Assembly: GCA_041744755.1 (NCBI GenBank)
Contig: JBGTKC010000119.1
Location: forward strand, 1 to 64,000
From: CALDTK01 sp041744755
Lineage (GTDB): Bacteria; Bacteroidota; Bacteroidia; Chitinophagales; Saprospiraceae
Length of the DNA stretch: 64,000 bases
Direction: 5' to 3'
Shown here: one piece after another, positions 53,315-62,283 of the stretch
Numbering within the stretch: position 1 is the first letter of the stretch
How the letters are laid out: each line of letters opens with the position of its first letter
Position numbers and translations under genes: made by a program
The notes under the pieces: model-generated
The model's database searches: none
What the model was told of the DNA's origin: nothing
The model's input: the letters and a program-made list of their open reading frames with translations, nothing else

Positions 53315-56300
53315 ATGCTCTCTGGCATTATCCGGTTCTTCCTCGAGAATCGCCTCATTACCTTCCTGCTCTTCGGCACCTTCATTGGCTGGGGGCTCGT
53401 GACGGCACCCTTCGACTTCGAGGTGCCGGGGCTGCCACGCGACCCCGTGGCCGTCGACGCGATCCCGGACATCGGCGAGAACCAGCAGATCGTGTTCGCG
53501 GCCTGGCCCGGGCGTAGCCCGCAAGACGTCGAAGACCAGGTTACCTACCCGCTCACGAGCGCCCTGCTCGGAGTGCCCGGGGTCAAGTCCGTGCGGTCCA
53601 ATTCGATGTTCGGCTTCACGAGCATCTTCCTTATTTTCAACGAGGACATCGAGTTCTACTGGTCGCGCTCCCGCGTGCTCGAGCGGCTGAATAGTCTGCC
53701 GGGCGGGGTTTTGCCGGAAGGCGTCTCCCCCACTCTCGGACCCGACGCCACGGCCCTCGGTCAGGTATTCTGGTACACCCTCGAAGGTCGCGACCCCAAT
53801 ACCGGCGAACCTCTCGGTGGCTTCGACCTCCACCAGCTGCGAAGCATCCAGGACTTCAACGTGCGCTACGCCCTGAGCGCCGCCGACGGTGTTGCGGACG
53901 TAGCGACCGTCGGGGGTTACCTCAAGGAGTACCAAGTGGACGTCGACCCGGAGGCCATGCGCGTCTACGGCGTCACGCTCGACCAGGTGATGCGCGCCGT
54001 CCAGAACTCCAATCTCGACGTGGGTGCCTCGACGCTCGAGGTCAACTTGGCCGAGTATTTCGTACGCGGGCTCGGCTACATCAAGAACACTGAGGATCTG
54101 GCGCAGGCCGTCGTCCGTGAGTCCGGCAACGTCCCCGTGCGGCTCTCGGACGTAGCCCGCGTCAATATCGGTCCGGCGCCCCGGCGCGGCCTGCTCGACA
54201 AGGAGGGCGCCGAAGCCGTCGGCGGCGTGGTGATCGCGCGTTTTGGTGCCAACCCGCTCGCCGTCATCAACGAGGTTAAGGAGCGAATCGCGCTGCTCGC
54301 GCCGGGCTTGCCCACCGTGACGCTGCCCGACGGTCGCGTCTCGCAGGTGACGGTCGTGCCGTACTACGACCGCTCGGGCCTCATCCACGAAACCATCGGT
54401 ACGCTCGAGGAGGCGCTCACGCTCGAGATTCTCGTGACGGCCATCGTCGTCATCCTGATGTTGCTCAACCTTCGCTCCTCGCTCCTGGTGGCCAGCACCC
54501 TGCCGGTGGCGGTGCTGATGTGCTTCGTGGCGATGCGTTACCTCGGCGTGGATGCCAACGTCGTGGCGCTCTCCGGTATCGCGATCGCAATCGGAACGAT
54601 GGTCGACATGAGCATCGTGTTGGTCGAGAGCATCGTGGTCCGCGTGCGCGAAGCGCGCCCGGGCGAGTCGCTTACCGACGCGATTCATGCGGCGAGCGTC
54701 GAGGTCGGCGGCGCGGTAATCACGGCCGTGGCGACCACGATCGTGAGCTTCTTGCCGGTCTTTACGATGGAGGCCGCGGAGGGCAAACTGTTTCGCCCGC
54801 TCGCCTTCACGAAGACCTTTGCGCTGGTAGCCGCGATCATAGTGGCGATTGCGCTGCTACCGGCGCTGGCGCGGGTGATCTTCGGATTGCGGATAGGTCG
54901 ATCTGGCAACGGTACGAAAGCCGGACCTAGCACTGACGGAAGCGTTCCGGCCAATCCCGAAGCCGCTGGTCTAGCCGCTACCCCAAATCCGAACGCCTCG
55001 ACGCGCACCGAGCCCGCTACCCCAATCTGGCGACTCGCCCTTTCCATCGGGCTCGGGCTAGTACTCATTTACCTCCTGGCCGGCCAGTGGATGCCGCTCG
55101 GCGTCGGCGCGAGCACCTTCAAAAACTTCCTCTTCGTCGCACTCGCGGTTGGCGGTTTGATCGCCGCCTTTTGGGGGATCATCTACGTGTACGCAGACAT
55201 CTTGCGATTCTTGTTGCGCTTCAAGCTCGCGTTTATATTGCTCGTGACCGCCATCGTGTGGGCGGGCGTGGTCGCCTTCCAGCGCGTCGGTGAGGAATTC
55301 ATGCCGGCCCTCGGCGAGGGCAGCTTCCTGCTGATGCCGACGGCGATGCCTCACGCGGGCGTTCAGGAAAACATGGCCAACCTCCGGATGCTCGACATGG
55401 CGGTGAACTCGATTCCGGAGGTCGATGTGGTGGTGGGCAAAGCCGGTCGCGCCAATACACCGCTCGACCCGGCGCCGCTGTCGATGTACGAGAACTTGAT
55501 CAGCTACAAGTCCGAGTACCGCACTGATGTGGACGGTCGTCGCGTGCGCTTCGCCTACGACGAGGACGCCGAGGCCTACACCCGCGACGATGACGGCGAA
55601 CTGATTCGGGACCCGGACGGCCGCTATTTCCGGCAGTGGCGCGACCACATCCAGAGCCCGGATGATATCTGGGACGAGATCATCGCCGTGGCGCAGGTGC
55701 CGGGCGTGACCTCCGCCCCGAAGCTCCAGCCCATCGAGACGCGGCTCGTGATGCTACAAACCGGCATGCGGGCGCCGATGGGCGTCAAGGTCTACGGCAC
55801 GAATCTCGACACCATCGAAGCCTTCGGGCTCCGCATAGAGACTGCACTTAAAGAGGTGAGCGGCGTCAAGGACGCGGCCGTATTCGCCGACCGCATCGTC
55901 GGCAAGCCCTACCTCAACATCGAAATCGACCGCGCCGCCATTGCGCGCTACGGCCTCAGCATCGTCGACGTGCAGCGCTACCTTCAGATGGCGGTCGGCG
56001 GGATGGCCGTCACGACCACCGTCGAGGGCCGCGAGCGCTACGCCGTGCGCCTACGCTACCCGCGCGAGCTGCGCGACGACCCGAGCTCCATCGAGCGCAT
56101 CCTGATCCCACTGCCGGGTGCGATGGGCATGGGCAGGACGGTGCCTCTTGGCCAGCTCGTCACGATCGACTACACCTCAGGTCCGCAGTCCATCAAGAGT
56201 GAGGATGGCTTCCTCGTGGGCTACGTGCTCTTCGACCGTATCGAGGGCACCGCGGAGGTCGAGGTGGTTCAGGCGGCGCAGGCCTACCTCAACCAGCAAA

Positions 56301-58321
56301 TCGCGAGTGGTGACTTGCGGGTACCCGCCGGCCTGAGCTACCGGTTCGCGGGCAACTACGAGCAGCAGGTCCGGGCTTCGGCGCGCCTCGCCATCGTGGT
56401 CCCTATTGCGCTGGCGCTCATCTTTCTGATCTTGTACCTCCAGTTCAAGTCGGTGATCGTGACGCTCATGGTCTTCTCCGGGGTGGCCGTGGCTTTCTCC
56501 GGGGGCTTCCTCATGATCGGCGCGTATTCGACGGACTGGTTCCTGAATTTCGACCTGTTCGGTACCAACTGGCGTGACTTGTTCCAGGTCCACACCATCA
56601 ACCTGAGCGTCGCGGTGTGGGTAGGCTTCCTGGCGCTGTTCGGGATCGCGACCGATGACGGGGTGTTGGTGGCGACCTACCTGCGGGAGAGCTTTCGCCA
56701 AAACGAGCCCGACTCCATTCAGGATATCCGCGACGCCGTGGTCGAGGGTGGTCAGCGGCGCGTCCGTCCGGCGATGATGACGACGGCCACCACGATCCTA
56801 GCCCTGCTCCCCGTACTCACGAGTACGGGACGCGGCAGCGACATCATGCTGCCGATGGCGATCCCGAGCTTTGGAGGCATGGCGTTGCAGGTGTTGACGA
56901 TGTTTACGGTGCCTGTCCTTTGGGCACTTTGGCGTGAGACGCGCTGGCGGTGGCGCAACGGCAAGTGGAGTGGCTTCCTCGGGTTTGAATCGGCTTTCGG
57001 TAAGGGTAGGGCTTCCGCCAAAACAATCCTCATGGTCCTCGCTAGCCTCGGGACAACGGCGGCGTTGACGGTTTTGCCGAACGGCGCACAGGCCCAAACC
57101 TTGCGCGACCTCACCGACACCCTCTACGCGCGCAACCCAGACCTGCAGGCCTTGACGCTCGACTTTCGAGCGGCGGGTCGGCTCGGCGATCAGAACGACG
57201 TATTGCCCGAACTGGAACTCGGCTTGGGCGTCTTCGCGAGCCCGGTCGAGACGCGGGTCGGGCCGCAGCTCATTCGATTTAGCGCCACGCAGATGCTGCC
57301 CTGGCCGGGGGTGCTCGCCGCCCGCCGCGCCCTGGCCGACGCCCGCGCCGCACCTATCGAACTGGAGCGGGCCGCCTCCGAGCTGCGACTCCGCTACGCG
57401 CTCGCTATTCGGTATTACGAGGTGAGTCGCCTCGATGCCGCGGTGGCGATTCTCGCGCAGAACGTTCGCCTGCTGGAGAGCATCGAGGCCTTCGCCCGCA
57501 GCCGCGTGCAGGCGACGGTAGGATCTACGGTGGACGTCTACCGGGCACAACTCGCCATCGCGGAGGTGGAGCAGCGGCGTGATCTCCTGCGGGCCGAGCG
57601 TATTGCCGCCGTGGCGCGGCTCAATGAATTGCTGTTGCGCACACCTGATATCGACATGGCGGCGGACTCGTTGAGCGCCGTCATTGACGCTGGGTCGGCT
57701 GCCGCCTTGCTCGACCCAAACGCCGCGGCCGAAGGTGCCCTCGAGCTACTGCAACTCGATTCCTTACTGGAAGGGCTCGACGAGCGCCAGCCCTCGCTCC
57801 AGGTGTACGCTCGGACGACTGAGATCAACCGCCGCGCGCTGGAGGTCTCCGCCCTCGACGCCCGACCGGACTTCGGCTTCGGCGTCGACTACATCGCGAC
57901 CGGTCGCCGCGACGTGCCCGACCTGATGGGCAACGGCCGCGACGCGATTATCCCGCGGGCCACGATCCGCATCCCACTTAACCGCCGTCAGTACACCGCT
58001 AAGATCGACGAAGAAACCTTCCGCATTCAGGCCATCGAAAGCCGGCTCGCCGGAGCCCGTGCACGGCTGGTGTCGGAGGCGCGCACCGCGCAGACCAACG
58101 CCGTCAAGGCCCGTATCCGGCTGGACTACCTTGCGCGACAGCTCGCGCTGCTCGTCCCGGCAATCGACGTCGCGACCACGGAGTACTCGGTCGGCCGGCG
58201 CAGCTTCGACGAGCTGCTGCGGCTGCAACTCCAGGTGTACGGCTACCGCCTCGAAGCCGTCGAAGCGGGCACGCAACTTCTCATCGCCCGCGCTGAGCTG
58301 GCCAGAATCCTCGCCCTATGA
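53315..58321 (+). CDS. CusA-type heavy-metal RND pump fused to a TolC/CusC-type outer membrane factor
   Basis: 1668 residues in one unbroken frame. Residues 1 to about 1215 are a CusA/CzcA pump: AAWPGRSPQDVEDQVTYPLT, the IAIGTMVDMSIVLVES helix 4 region, FMPALGEGSFLLMPTAMPH and LVTIDYTSGPQ. A 50-residue low-complexity insert (about 530-570) precedes an extra helix. After a basic segment comes ILMVLASLGTTAALTVLPN with GAQAQ, which reads as an internal signal peptide with cleavage after A1260. Residues 1262-1668 are an outer membrane factor (two OEP repeats). The pump expels copper or silver type cations. An internal ATG (57032) sits at the head of the signal and could start a separate product. 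It is coupled to the adaptor gene by an ATGA overlap. Confidence 0.9.
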   Translation: MLSGIIRFFLENRLITFLLFGTFIGWGLVTAPFDFEVPGLPRDPVAVDAIPDIGENQQIVFAAWPGRSPQDVEDQVTYPLTSALLGVPGVKSVRSNSMFGFTSIFLIFNEDIEFYWSRSRVLERLNSLPGGVLPEGVSPTLGPDATALGQVFWYTLEGRDPNTGEPLGGFDLHQLRSIQDFNVRYALSAADGVADVATVGGYLKEYQVDVDPEAMRVYGVTLDQVMRAVQNSNLDVGASTLEVNLAEYFVRGLGYIKNTEDLAQAVVRESGNVPVRLSDVARVNIGPAPRRGLLDKEGAEAVGGVVIARFGANPLAVINEVKERIALLAPGLPTVTLPDGRVSQVTVVPYYDRSGLIHETIGTLEEALTLEILVTAIVVILMLLNLRSSLLVASTLPVAVLMCFVAMRYLGVDANVVALSGIAIAIGTMVDMSIVLVESIVVRVREARPGESLTDAIHAASVEVGGAVITAVATTIVSFLPVFTMEAAEGKLFRPLAFTKTFALVAAIIVAIALLPALARVIFGLRIGRSGNGTKAGPSTDGSVPANPEAAGLAATPNPNASTRTEPATPIWRLALSIGLGLVLIYLLAGQWMPLGVGASTFKNFLFVALAVGGLIAAFWGIIYVYADILRFLLRFKLAFILLVTAIVWAGVVAFQRVGEEFMPALGEGSFLLMPTAMPHAGVQENMANLRMLDMAVNSIPEVDVVVGKAGRANTPLDPAPLSMYENLISYKSEYRTDVDGRRVRFAYDEDAEAYTRDDDGELIRDPDGRYFRQWRDHIQSPDDIWDEIIAVAQVPGVTSAPKLQPIETRLVMLQTGMRAPMGVKVYGTNLDTIEAFGLRIETALKEVSGVKDAAVFADRIVGKPYLNIEIDRAAIARYGLSIVDVQRYLQMAVGGMAVTTTVEGRERYAVRLRYPRELRDDPSSIERILIPLPGAMGMGRTVPLGQLVTIDYTSGPQSIKSEDGFLVGYVLFDRIEGTAEVEVVQAAQAYLNQQIASGDLRVPAGLSYRFAGNYEQQVRASARLAIVVPIALALIFLILYLQFKSVIVTLMVFSGVAVAFSGGFLMIGAYSTDWFLNFDLFGTNWRDLFQVHTINLSVAVWVGFLALFGIATDDGVLVATYLRESFRQNEPDSIQDIRDAVVEGGQRRVRPAMMTTATTILALLPVLTSTGRGSDIMLPMAIPSFGGMALQVLTMFTVPVLWALWRETRWRWRNGKWSGFLGFESAFGKGRASAKTILMVLASLGTTAALTVLPNGAQAQTLRDLTDTLYARNPDLQALTLDFRAAGRLGDQNDVLPELELGLGVFASPVETRVGPQLIRFSATQMLPWPGVLAARRALADARAAPIELERAASELRLRYALAIRYYEVSRLDAAVAILAQNVRLLESIEAFARSRVQATVGSTVDVYRAQLAIAEVEQRRDLLRAERIAAVARLNELLLRTPDIDMAADSLSAVIDAGSAAALLDPNAAAEGALELLQLDSLLEGLDERQPSLQVYARTTEINRRALEVSALDARPDFGFGVDYIATGRRDVPDLMGNGRDAIIPRATIRIPLNRRQYTAKIDEETFRIQAIESRLAGARARLVSEARTAQTNAVKARIRLDYLARQLALLVPAIDVATTEYSVGRRSFDELLRLQLQVYGYRLEAVEAGTQLLIARAELARILAL
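56691..56704 (-). repeat. Dispersed 14-mer, exact copy 14
   Basis: GCTTTCGCCAAAAC inside the RND pump, encoding SFRQN. A one-base variant (57011-57024) sits at the pump/outer-membrane-factor junction. Confidence 0.9.
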
Positions 58322-60177
58322 GCAAAATCATTGTAAATGAAAGGTACCGGCCCTTGGCCTGGATAGCGCTGGGTCTCGGCTTGCTCGGCCTGACCTTCTG
58401 GCTCGGGGCGGCGCTGTTCGGCGGAGGGCACGACATGTCCGCGATGGCGGACTCTCACGACCACGAAAGCGTAGACGTCGGCATGGTGGACGCCCAAATT
58501 TGGACCTGCTCGATGCACCCGCAGATCCAGCGCGACGAGCCAGGTCAATGCCCGATCTGCGGGATGGACCTGATCCCGATGGCGCAGAATCTCAACGCCG
58601 ACCCGACGATCCTCACGATGTCGGCGGCGGCGGTGGCGATGGCGCGCGTCCAGACGAGCCCTGTGCGCGCGACGCTCGCCGCCGTCGATGAGGCAAGTGC
58701 CATGGCGACGCCCGCGCTTACGCTGAGTGGTCGCCTCTCTACCGACGAGCGTCTCGCGGCCGTGCAGTCGGCGCACGTCGCCGGACGGCTCGAGCGCCTA
58801 TTCGTGAATTTCGAGGGTGAGCGCGTGCGCCAGGGTCAGGCTTTGGCTACTATTTACAGCCCCGAGCTCGTCACCGCGCAGCGCGAGCTGATCGAGGCGC
58901 TAAAATTTCGGGAATTAAATCCGGCTCTCGTCGAGGCTACGCGGCAGAAACTCCGCAACCTCAAGATATCCGCGGCCGAGATTGCGCGGATCGAGGCGAG
59001 TGGTGAGCCGCAAACCAATTTTACCGTCAAGGCTGACCAATCGGGCGTGGTCATCGACCAGCGCGTCCAACTCGGTGACTACGTCATGGCCGGCGAGCCG
59101 CTGATGATGATCACGCGACTAGATAAGCTCTGGCTGCTGCTCGACGCCTACGAGGGCGACCTGGCCAACATCCGCATCGGCGACCGGATCAGCTTTACGA
59201 CCCCGGCCATCCCGGGGGAGACCTTCACGGCCCGGGTGTCGTTCATCGACCCGCTCATCGACCCGCAGACGCGCACCGCGACTATCCGTGCGGAGGTGAG
59301 CAACGCCGGCGGGCGCCTCAAGCCAGAGATGTTCGTGCGCGCGGAACTTCAGGCGCGGGCGGCGGCGACGGTGGCGAAGGGTGGCTCGCCTTCCGGCAAA
59401 ACCGTGTACGTGCCCGCGACGGCGGTGCTGTGGACCGGTCGACGCTCGGTGGTGTACGTCGAGGTGCCGGAGGCGGAGGTACCGAGCTACGAGTTCCGCG
59501 AGGTGACCCTAGGCGCGCGCGCGGGCGAGACCTATGCAGTAATGGCCGGCCTGCAGCTCGGGGAGCGCGTCGTGACCAACGGGGCCTTCAGCGTGGATGC
59601 GGCCGCGCAACTCAACAACCAGTTCTCCATGATGAATCGCAACGTCCGCATAGAGGGCGCGAATCAAACCGGGGTCGTGGCCGGTGGCGTGTCCGAGATT
59701 GTGCTGCCGGACTACCGCGCTGAGACGCCGGCGGCTTTCAAGACACAGTTGGCGGCTGTCGCCAAAACCTACCTCGCCATCAAAGATGGCCTCGTGGCCG
59801 GCAAACCGGACGTCGTAACGCGCGCCGTGGTGGGTTTTGGCGAAAGCCTTCAGAAGGTAGATATGGGGCTGTTGAAAGGCGACGCGCACCTGTACTGGAT
59901 GCAGCAACTCGGGGCCCTGACTACACACACTGCGGACTTGAGGAAAGCAACCGAGCTGGCGGACCAGCGGGAGCAGTTCGGCTTTTTGTCGCAGGCGCTG
60001 ATCAATACCTTGAAAGTGTTCGGTACGGATGGCCCGGTGCTGTACGTCGACCACTGTCCCATGGCTTTCGACGGGAAGGGGGCGGATTGGGTGAGCGCGC
60101 AGGAGGGGATCAAGAACCCTTACTTTGGCGATGTCATGCTGACTTGCGGGAGTGTGGCGGAAACACTTGCGCCATGA
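58318..60177 (+). CDS. CusB-type periplasmic adaptor with metal-binding head and DUF3347 tail
   Basis: 619 residues. One membrane anchor (LAWIALGLGLLGLTFWLGAALF, 13-34), a His/Met-rich stretch and a heavy-metal-binding domain (62-88, WTCSMHPQIQRDEPGQCPIC and GMDLIPM) come first. Then follow the lipoyl and helical hairpin parts (HVAGRLERLFVNFEGERVRQG), barrel and membrane-proximal domain. The last 150 residues are a DUF3347 domain (VAKTYLAIKDGLVAGKPD ... VDHCPMAFDGKGADWVS ... NPYFGDVMLTCG) with a metal-binding-looking HCPM and a final Cys. It links the pump to the outer membrane factor and probably delivers metal. Confidence 0.92.
   Translation: MSKIIVNERYRPLAWIALGLGLLGLTFWLGAALFGGGHDMSAMADSHDHESVDVGMVDAQIWTCSMHPQIQRDEPGQCPICGMDLIPMAQNLNADPTILTMSAAAVAMARVQTSPVRATLAAVDEASAMATPALTLSGRLSTDERLAAVQSAHVAGRLERLFVNFEGERVRQGQALATIYSPELVTAQRELIEALKFRELNPALVEATRQKLRNLKISAAEIARIEASGEPQTNFTVKADQSGVVIDQRVQLGDYVMAGEPLMMITRLDKLWLLLDAYEGDLANIRIGDRISFTTPAIPGETFTARVSFIDPLIDPQTRTATIRAEVSNAGGRLKPEMFVRAELQARAAATVAKGGSPSGKTVYVPATAVLWTGRRSVVYVEVPEAEVPSYEFREVTLGARAGETYAVMAGLQLGERVVTNGAFSVDAAAQLNNQFSMMNRNVRIEGANQTGVVAGGVSEIVLPDYRAETPAAFKTQLAAVAKTYLAIKDGLVAGKPDVVTRAVVGFGESLQKVDMGLLKGDAHLYWMQQLGALTTHTADLRKATELADQREQFGFLSQALINTLKVFGTDGPVLYVDHCPMAFDGKGADWVSAQEGIKNPYFGDVMLTCGSVAETLAP
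59834..59847 (+). repeat. Dispersed 14-mer, exact copy 15
   Basis: GTTTTGGCGAAAGC in the adaptor gene, encoding GFGES. A variant (59755-59768) stands 66 bases upstream in opposite orientation. Confidence 0.9.
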
Positions 60178-60346
60178 TTTTTAACGCACAAGTCCATAGT
60201 GGAACACGTACAGCGCGCACAGCAGGGCGGTGTTCGACAGGCTCGGCCAGTGCGCACAACTAATCCCGACACACGCCCCACCGGCGGGAGCCGGTTGAAT
60301 GGCCATTCATCAATTCAATCCTTAACAACTCAACAATCGATCTCTT

Positions 60347-60913
60347 ATGAAGCCTTTCCTTTTCACCATCCTCTCCGTTTTTGCGCTTGCGAATTGCGGC
60401 AGTGATGCCTCGACGGCCAATGACGTCGAAACAGCAGGTACCGACGTGACAGCAGCCGCTGAAACCGCCCTACCCGACGCCGTCACCCAACCCTGGAACG
60501 CAGCCACGGCGTCCTACCTCGAACTCAAGGACGCGTTGGTCACAAGCGACTATGAGGCGGCCAAGCAGTCCGCGGCCGCGCTCGCGATGGCGATCGGCCA
60601 AGCAGACATGGGCGCCATGGGCGAGACGCACGACACCTGGATGGCGGCGACCCCCGACGTCCGTTCGGCCGCACAGGCCGTAGTGGACGCGGGCTCGATC
60701 GAGGACGCGCGCGTGGCTTTCAGCAAGCTGACGCCACCGATGGTGGCAGCGATAAAGCAGCTCGGCGATGGCGGGCAGGACCTCTTCGTGCAACACTGCC
60801 CGATGATCTTCGACAATGCCGGCGCCGACTGGGTGAGCAACGAGCGCGAGGTGCGCAATCCGTACTACGGCGACGCAATGCTGAAGTGCGGGAAGGTGAC
60901 CGAGGAACTTTAA
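60347..60913 (+). CDS. DUF3347 lipoprotein
   Basis: 188 residues. The lipobox is ALANC, then a Thr/Ala-rich linker and one DUF3347 domain like the tail of the adaptor before it (ASYLELKDALVTSDYEAAKQ ... VQHCPMIFDNAGADWVSNER ... NPYYGDAMLKCG). The HCPM motif and the last Cys are conserved between the two copies. A periplasmic or surface metal-binding role is likely. It stands 169 bases after the adaptor and is probably in the same regulon. Confidence 0.9.
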   Translation: MKPFLFTILSVFALANCGSDASTANDVETAGTDVTAAAETALPDAVTQPWNAATASYLELKDALVTSDYEAAKQSAAALAMAIGQADMGAMGETHDTWMAATPDVRSAAQAVVDAGSIEDARVAFSKLTPPMVAAIKQLGDGGQDLFVQHCPMIFDNAGADWVSNEREVRNPYYGDAMLKCGKVTEEL

Positions 60914-61088
60914 CTCCATCGCTAGCGCAATCGGTAGTAAATTGGATACCCAGCTTACTACACCACCGAGCGACGCGCATGCGGCCGGCGTCCTGAAGCG
61001 CTGGCGACTTTAGTGCGCGCGATGGCCGCATGGGTACACCGGCTTTGAAGCGTCACCGGTTATGGGGTCGTCGTACTGAATCTAACTC

Positions 61089-61118
61089 GCGCCCTCGGGA
61101 CTTCGGCTGCGAGGGCGC
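61089..61118. other. Stem-loop with an alternative partner
   Basis: GCGCCCTCG (61089-61097) pairs perfectly with CGAGGGCGC (61110-61118). The right arm can instead fold with CGCCC at 61122-61126. It lies in the 363-base gene-free spacer after the DUF3347 lipoprotein. No T tail is present. Confidence 0.5.
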
Positions 61119-61276
61119 TTGCGCCCGGGCTGAGGTCCCCTGAAATACTAAATCAGTTTTAGCGGACACACACAGCACAGGATGGGGCGTCTGTACTACT
61201 TACTGCGGAGTTGGCACCAGAAGCTTTAGCGGGGTGCCTCCTCGGGGGTATCTACATGTCCTTGCGGAAACGGAAG

Positions 61277-61450
61277 CTATTTCCCGTTTGTAACGGGGTC
61301 ATGGAGCTCATCAGCACCAGTATCCGGACGGTCGGCGGCTACGCTTACAATAGCCGCTAACAAAAGCAAGCCGAGCAGCACCAGTACGAGCTTATCGGTG
61401 ACGCGTGTGAAAGCAGTTTTTGGGGTGACGGGCTTGCAGCAGTCTTTCAT
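61277..61450 (-). CDS. 57-residue membrane peptide with N-terminal Cys-Cys
   Basis: The ATG at 61450 opens MKDCCKPVTPKTAFTRVTD, then a single hydrophobic helix (KLVLVLLGLLLLAAIVSVA) and a short acidic tail to the TAG at 61277. Codons are those of this genome. Tiny proteins starting with a CC pair and carrying one helix occur next to metal-resistance genes in Bacteroidota. Its place between the DUF3347 lipoprotein and the copA-type gene supports a metal-related role. No RNA or protein evidence is available here. Confidence 0.55.
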   Translation of the reverse strand: MKDCCKPVTPKTAFTRVTDKLVLVLLGLLLLAAIVSVAADRPDTGADELHDPVTNGK

Positions 61451-61658
61451 GGCTATTTCGTGATCATAGGGTCTCGATTATTTCGCAAGCTTGCACTCAT
61501 CGCGTTCATAATGCTAGCCATCGAGCGAATAAAATGGCCCCTCTGCTTTCCCGAATCTGCTCAAAACTTACCATCTCGGTAGTAACGTTCGGGATTTGCG
61601 CCGATTGCCGAACCCGTGAAAGCGAGACCACGCTACGCGTGAGACTAGAGCCGACGGT

Positions 61659-62195
61659 ATGACACGCACATTCTCCCCCTCCACACGCCTCTACACTTGG
61701 GGTGTCACCGTTACGCTTGCTTATGTGTTGTCTCAGCTCGCACAGAGTCTAGATATGGGGGGACATGCCTCGATCACCTGGATGTGGGGCCTACTGATGC
61801 TTCCGCCCCTCGTCATGGAGGTCATGATCTGGCCGAAGAAGGAGGTTTCGCCTGAGGTTCGGCAGCAAGACGCCCTCGGAGCTGGGTGGGGTTTGCTCGT
61901 GATATTGGGAATGCTGGTTACCGTAGCGGCGCTCGCGTCGGGCGACCATGAGTTCGAGCACTTCGCCTATCGCACGCTCTGGTTTGTAGTAGCCGCAGTG
62001 GGCTTCACGCACACGGCTCTCGTCGAGCACAAGATTAAGAGCGCTACCTACGCCACCGCAGCGGTATTGAATGCGGTAGCTGCTCTGATGATGTTTTTCG
62101 ATTATGAAACCATGGAGCCCATAGCTTTCGGCCTGGCGGCCTTGATTCAAGGGGTGCCGATACTCGTTCACGCCCGCTCCGTAGCGCAGGCTTGA
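61659..62195 (+). CDS. Multi-pass membrane protein of unknown function
   Basis: 178 residues with five or six hydrophobic helices (VTVTLAYVLSQLAQSL, MWGLLMLPPLVMEVMIW, GLLVILGMLVTVAALA, TLWFVVAAVGFTHTALVE, AVLNAVAALMMFF, FGLAALIQGVPILV). Acidic and His residues at helix ends (DHEFEHFAYR) could bind a cation. No family is recognised. It converges on the copper ATPase gene. Upstream, 61451-61658 holds no gene I can see. Confidence 0.65.
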   Translation: MTRTFSPSTRLYTWGVTVTLAYVLSQLAQSLDMGGHASITWMWGLLMLPPLVMEVMIWPKKEVSPEVRQQDALGAGWGLLVILGMLVTVAALASGDHEFEHFAYRTLWFVVAAVGFTHTALVEHKIKSATYATAAVLNAVAALMMFFDYETMEPIAFGLAALIQGVPILVHARSVAQA

Positions 62196-62283
62196 GCGGT
62201 TTCGCCAGCTACGCAGCCTTCGCTGGATCGATTCACCCTAGGGTTGATCCGCTGTGCCAGAGCGGTATTGGGTCTTAGCTTGT

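Noticed and set aside
53237..54688. Long open frame of 483 codons antisense to the RND pump
   Set aside because: It is a shadow of GC-rich codon use in the pump gene. Its protein is rich in His, Arg, Asp and Gly with no domain, and the plus-strand frame is a clear CusA protein.
62224..62249. Imperfect palindrome around CCCTAGGG between the convergent genes at 62 kb
   Set aside because: It has no loop and no T tail, and its arms match poorly, so neither a terminator nor an operator can be supported.
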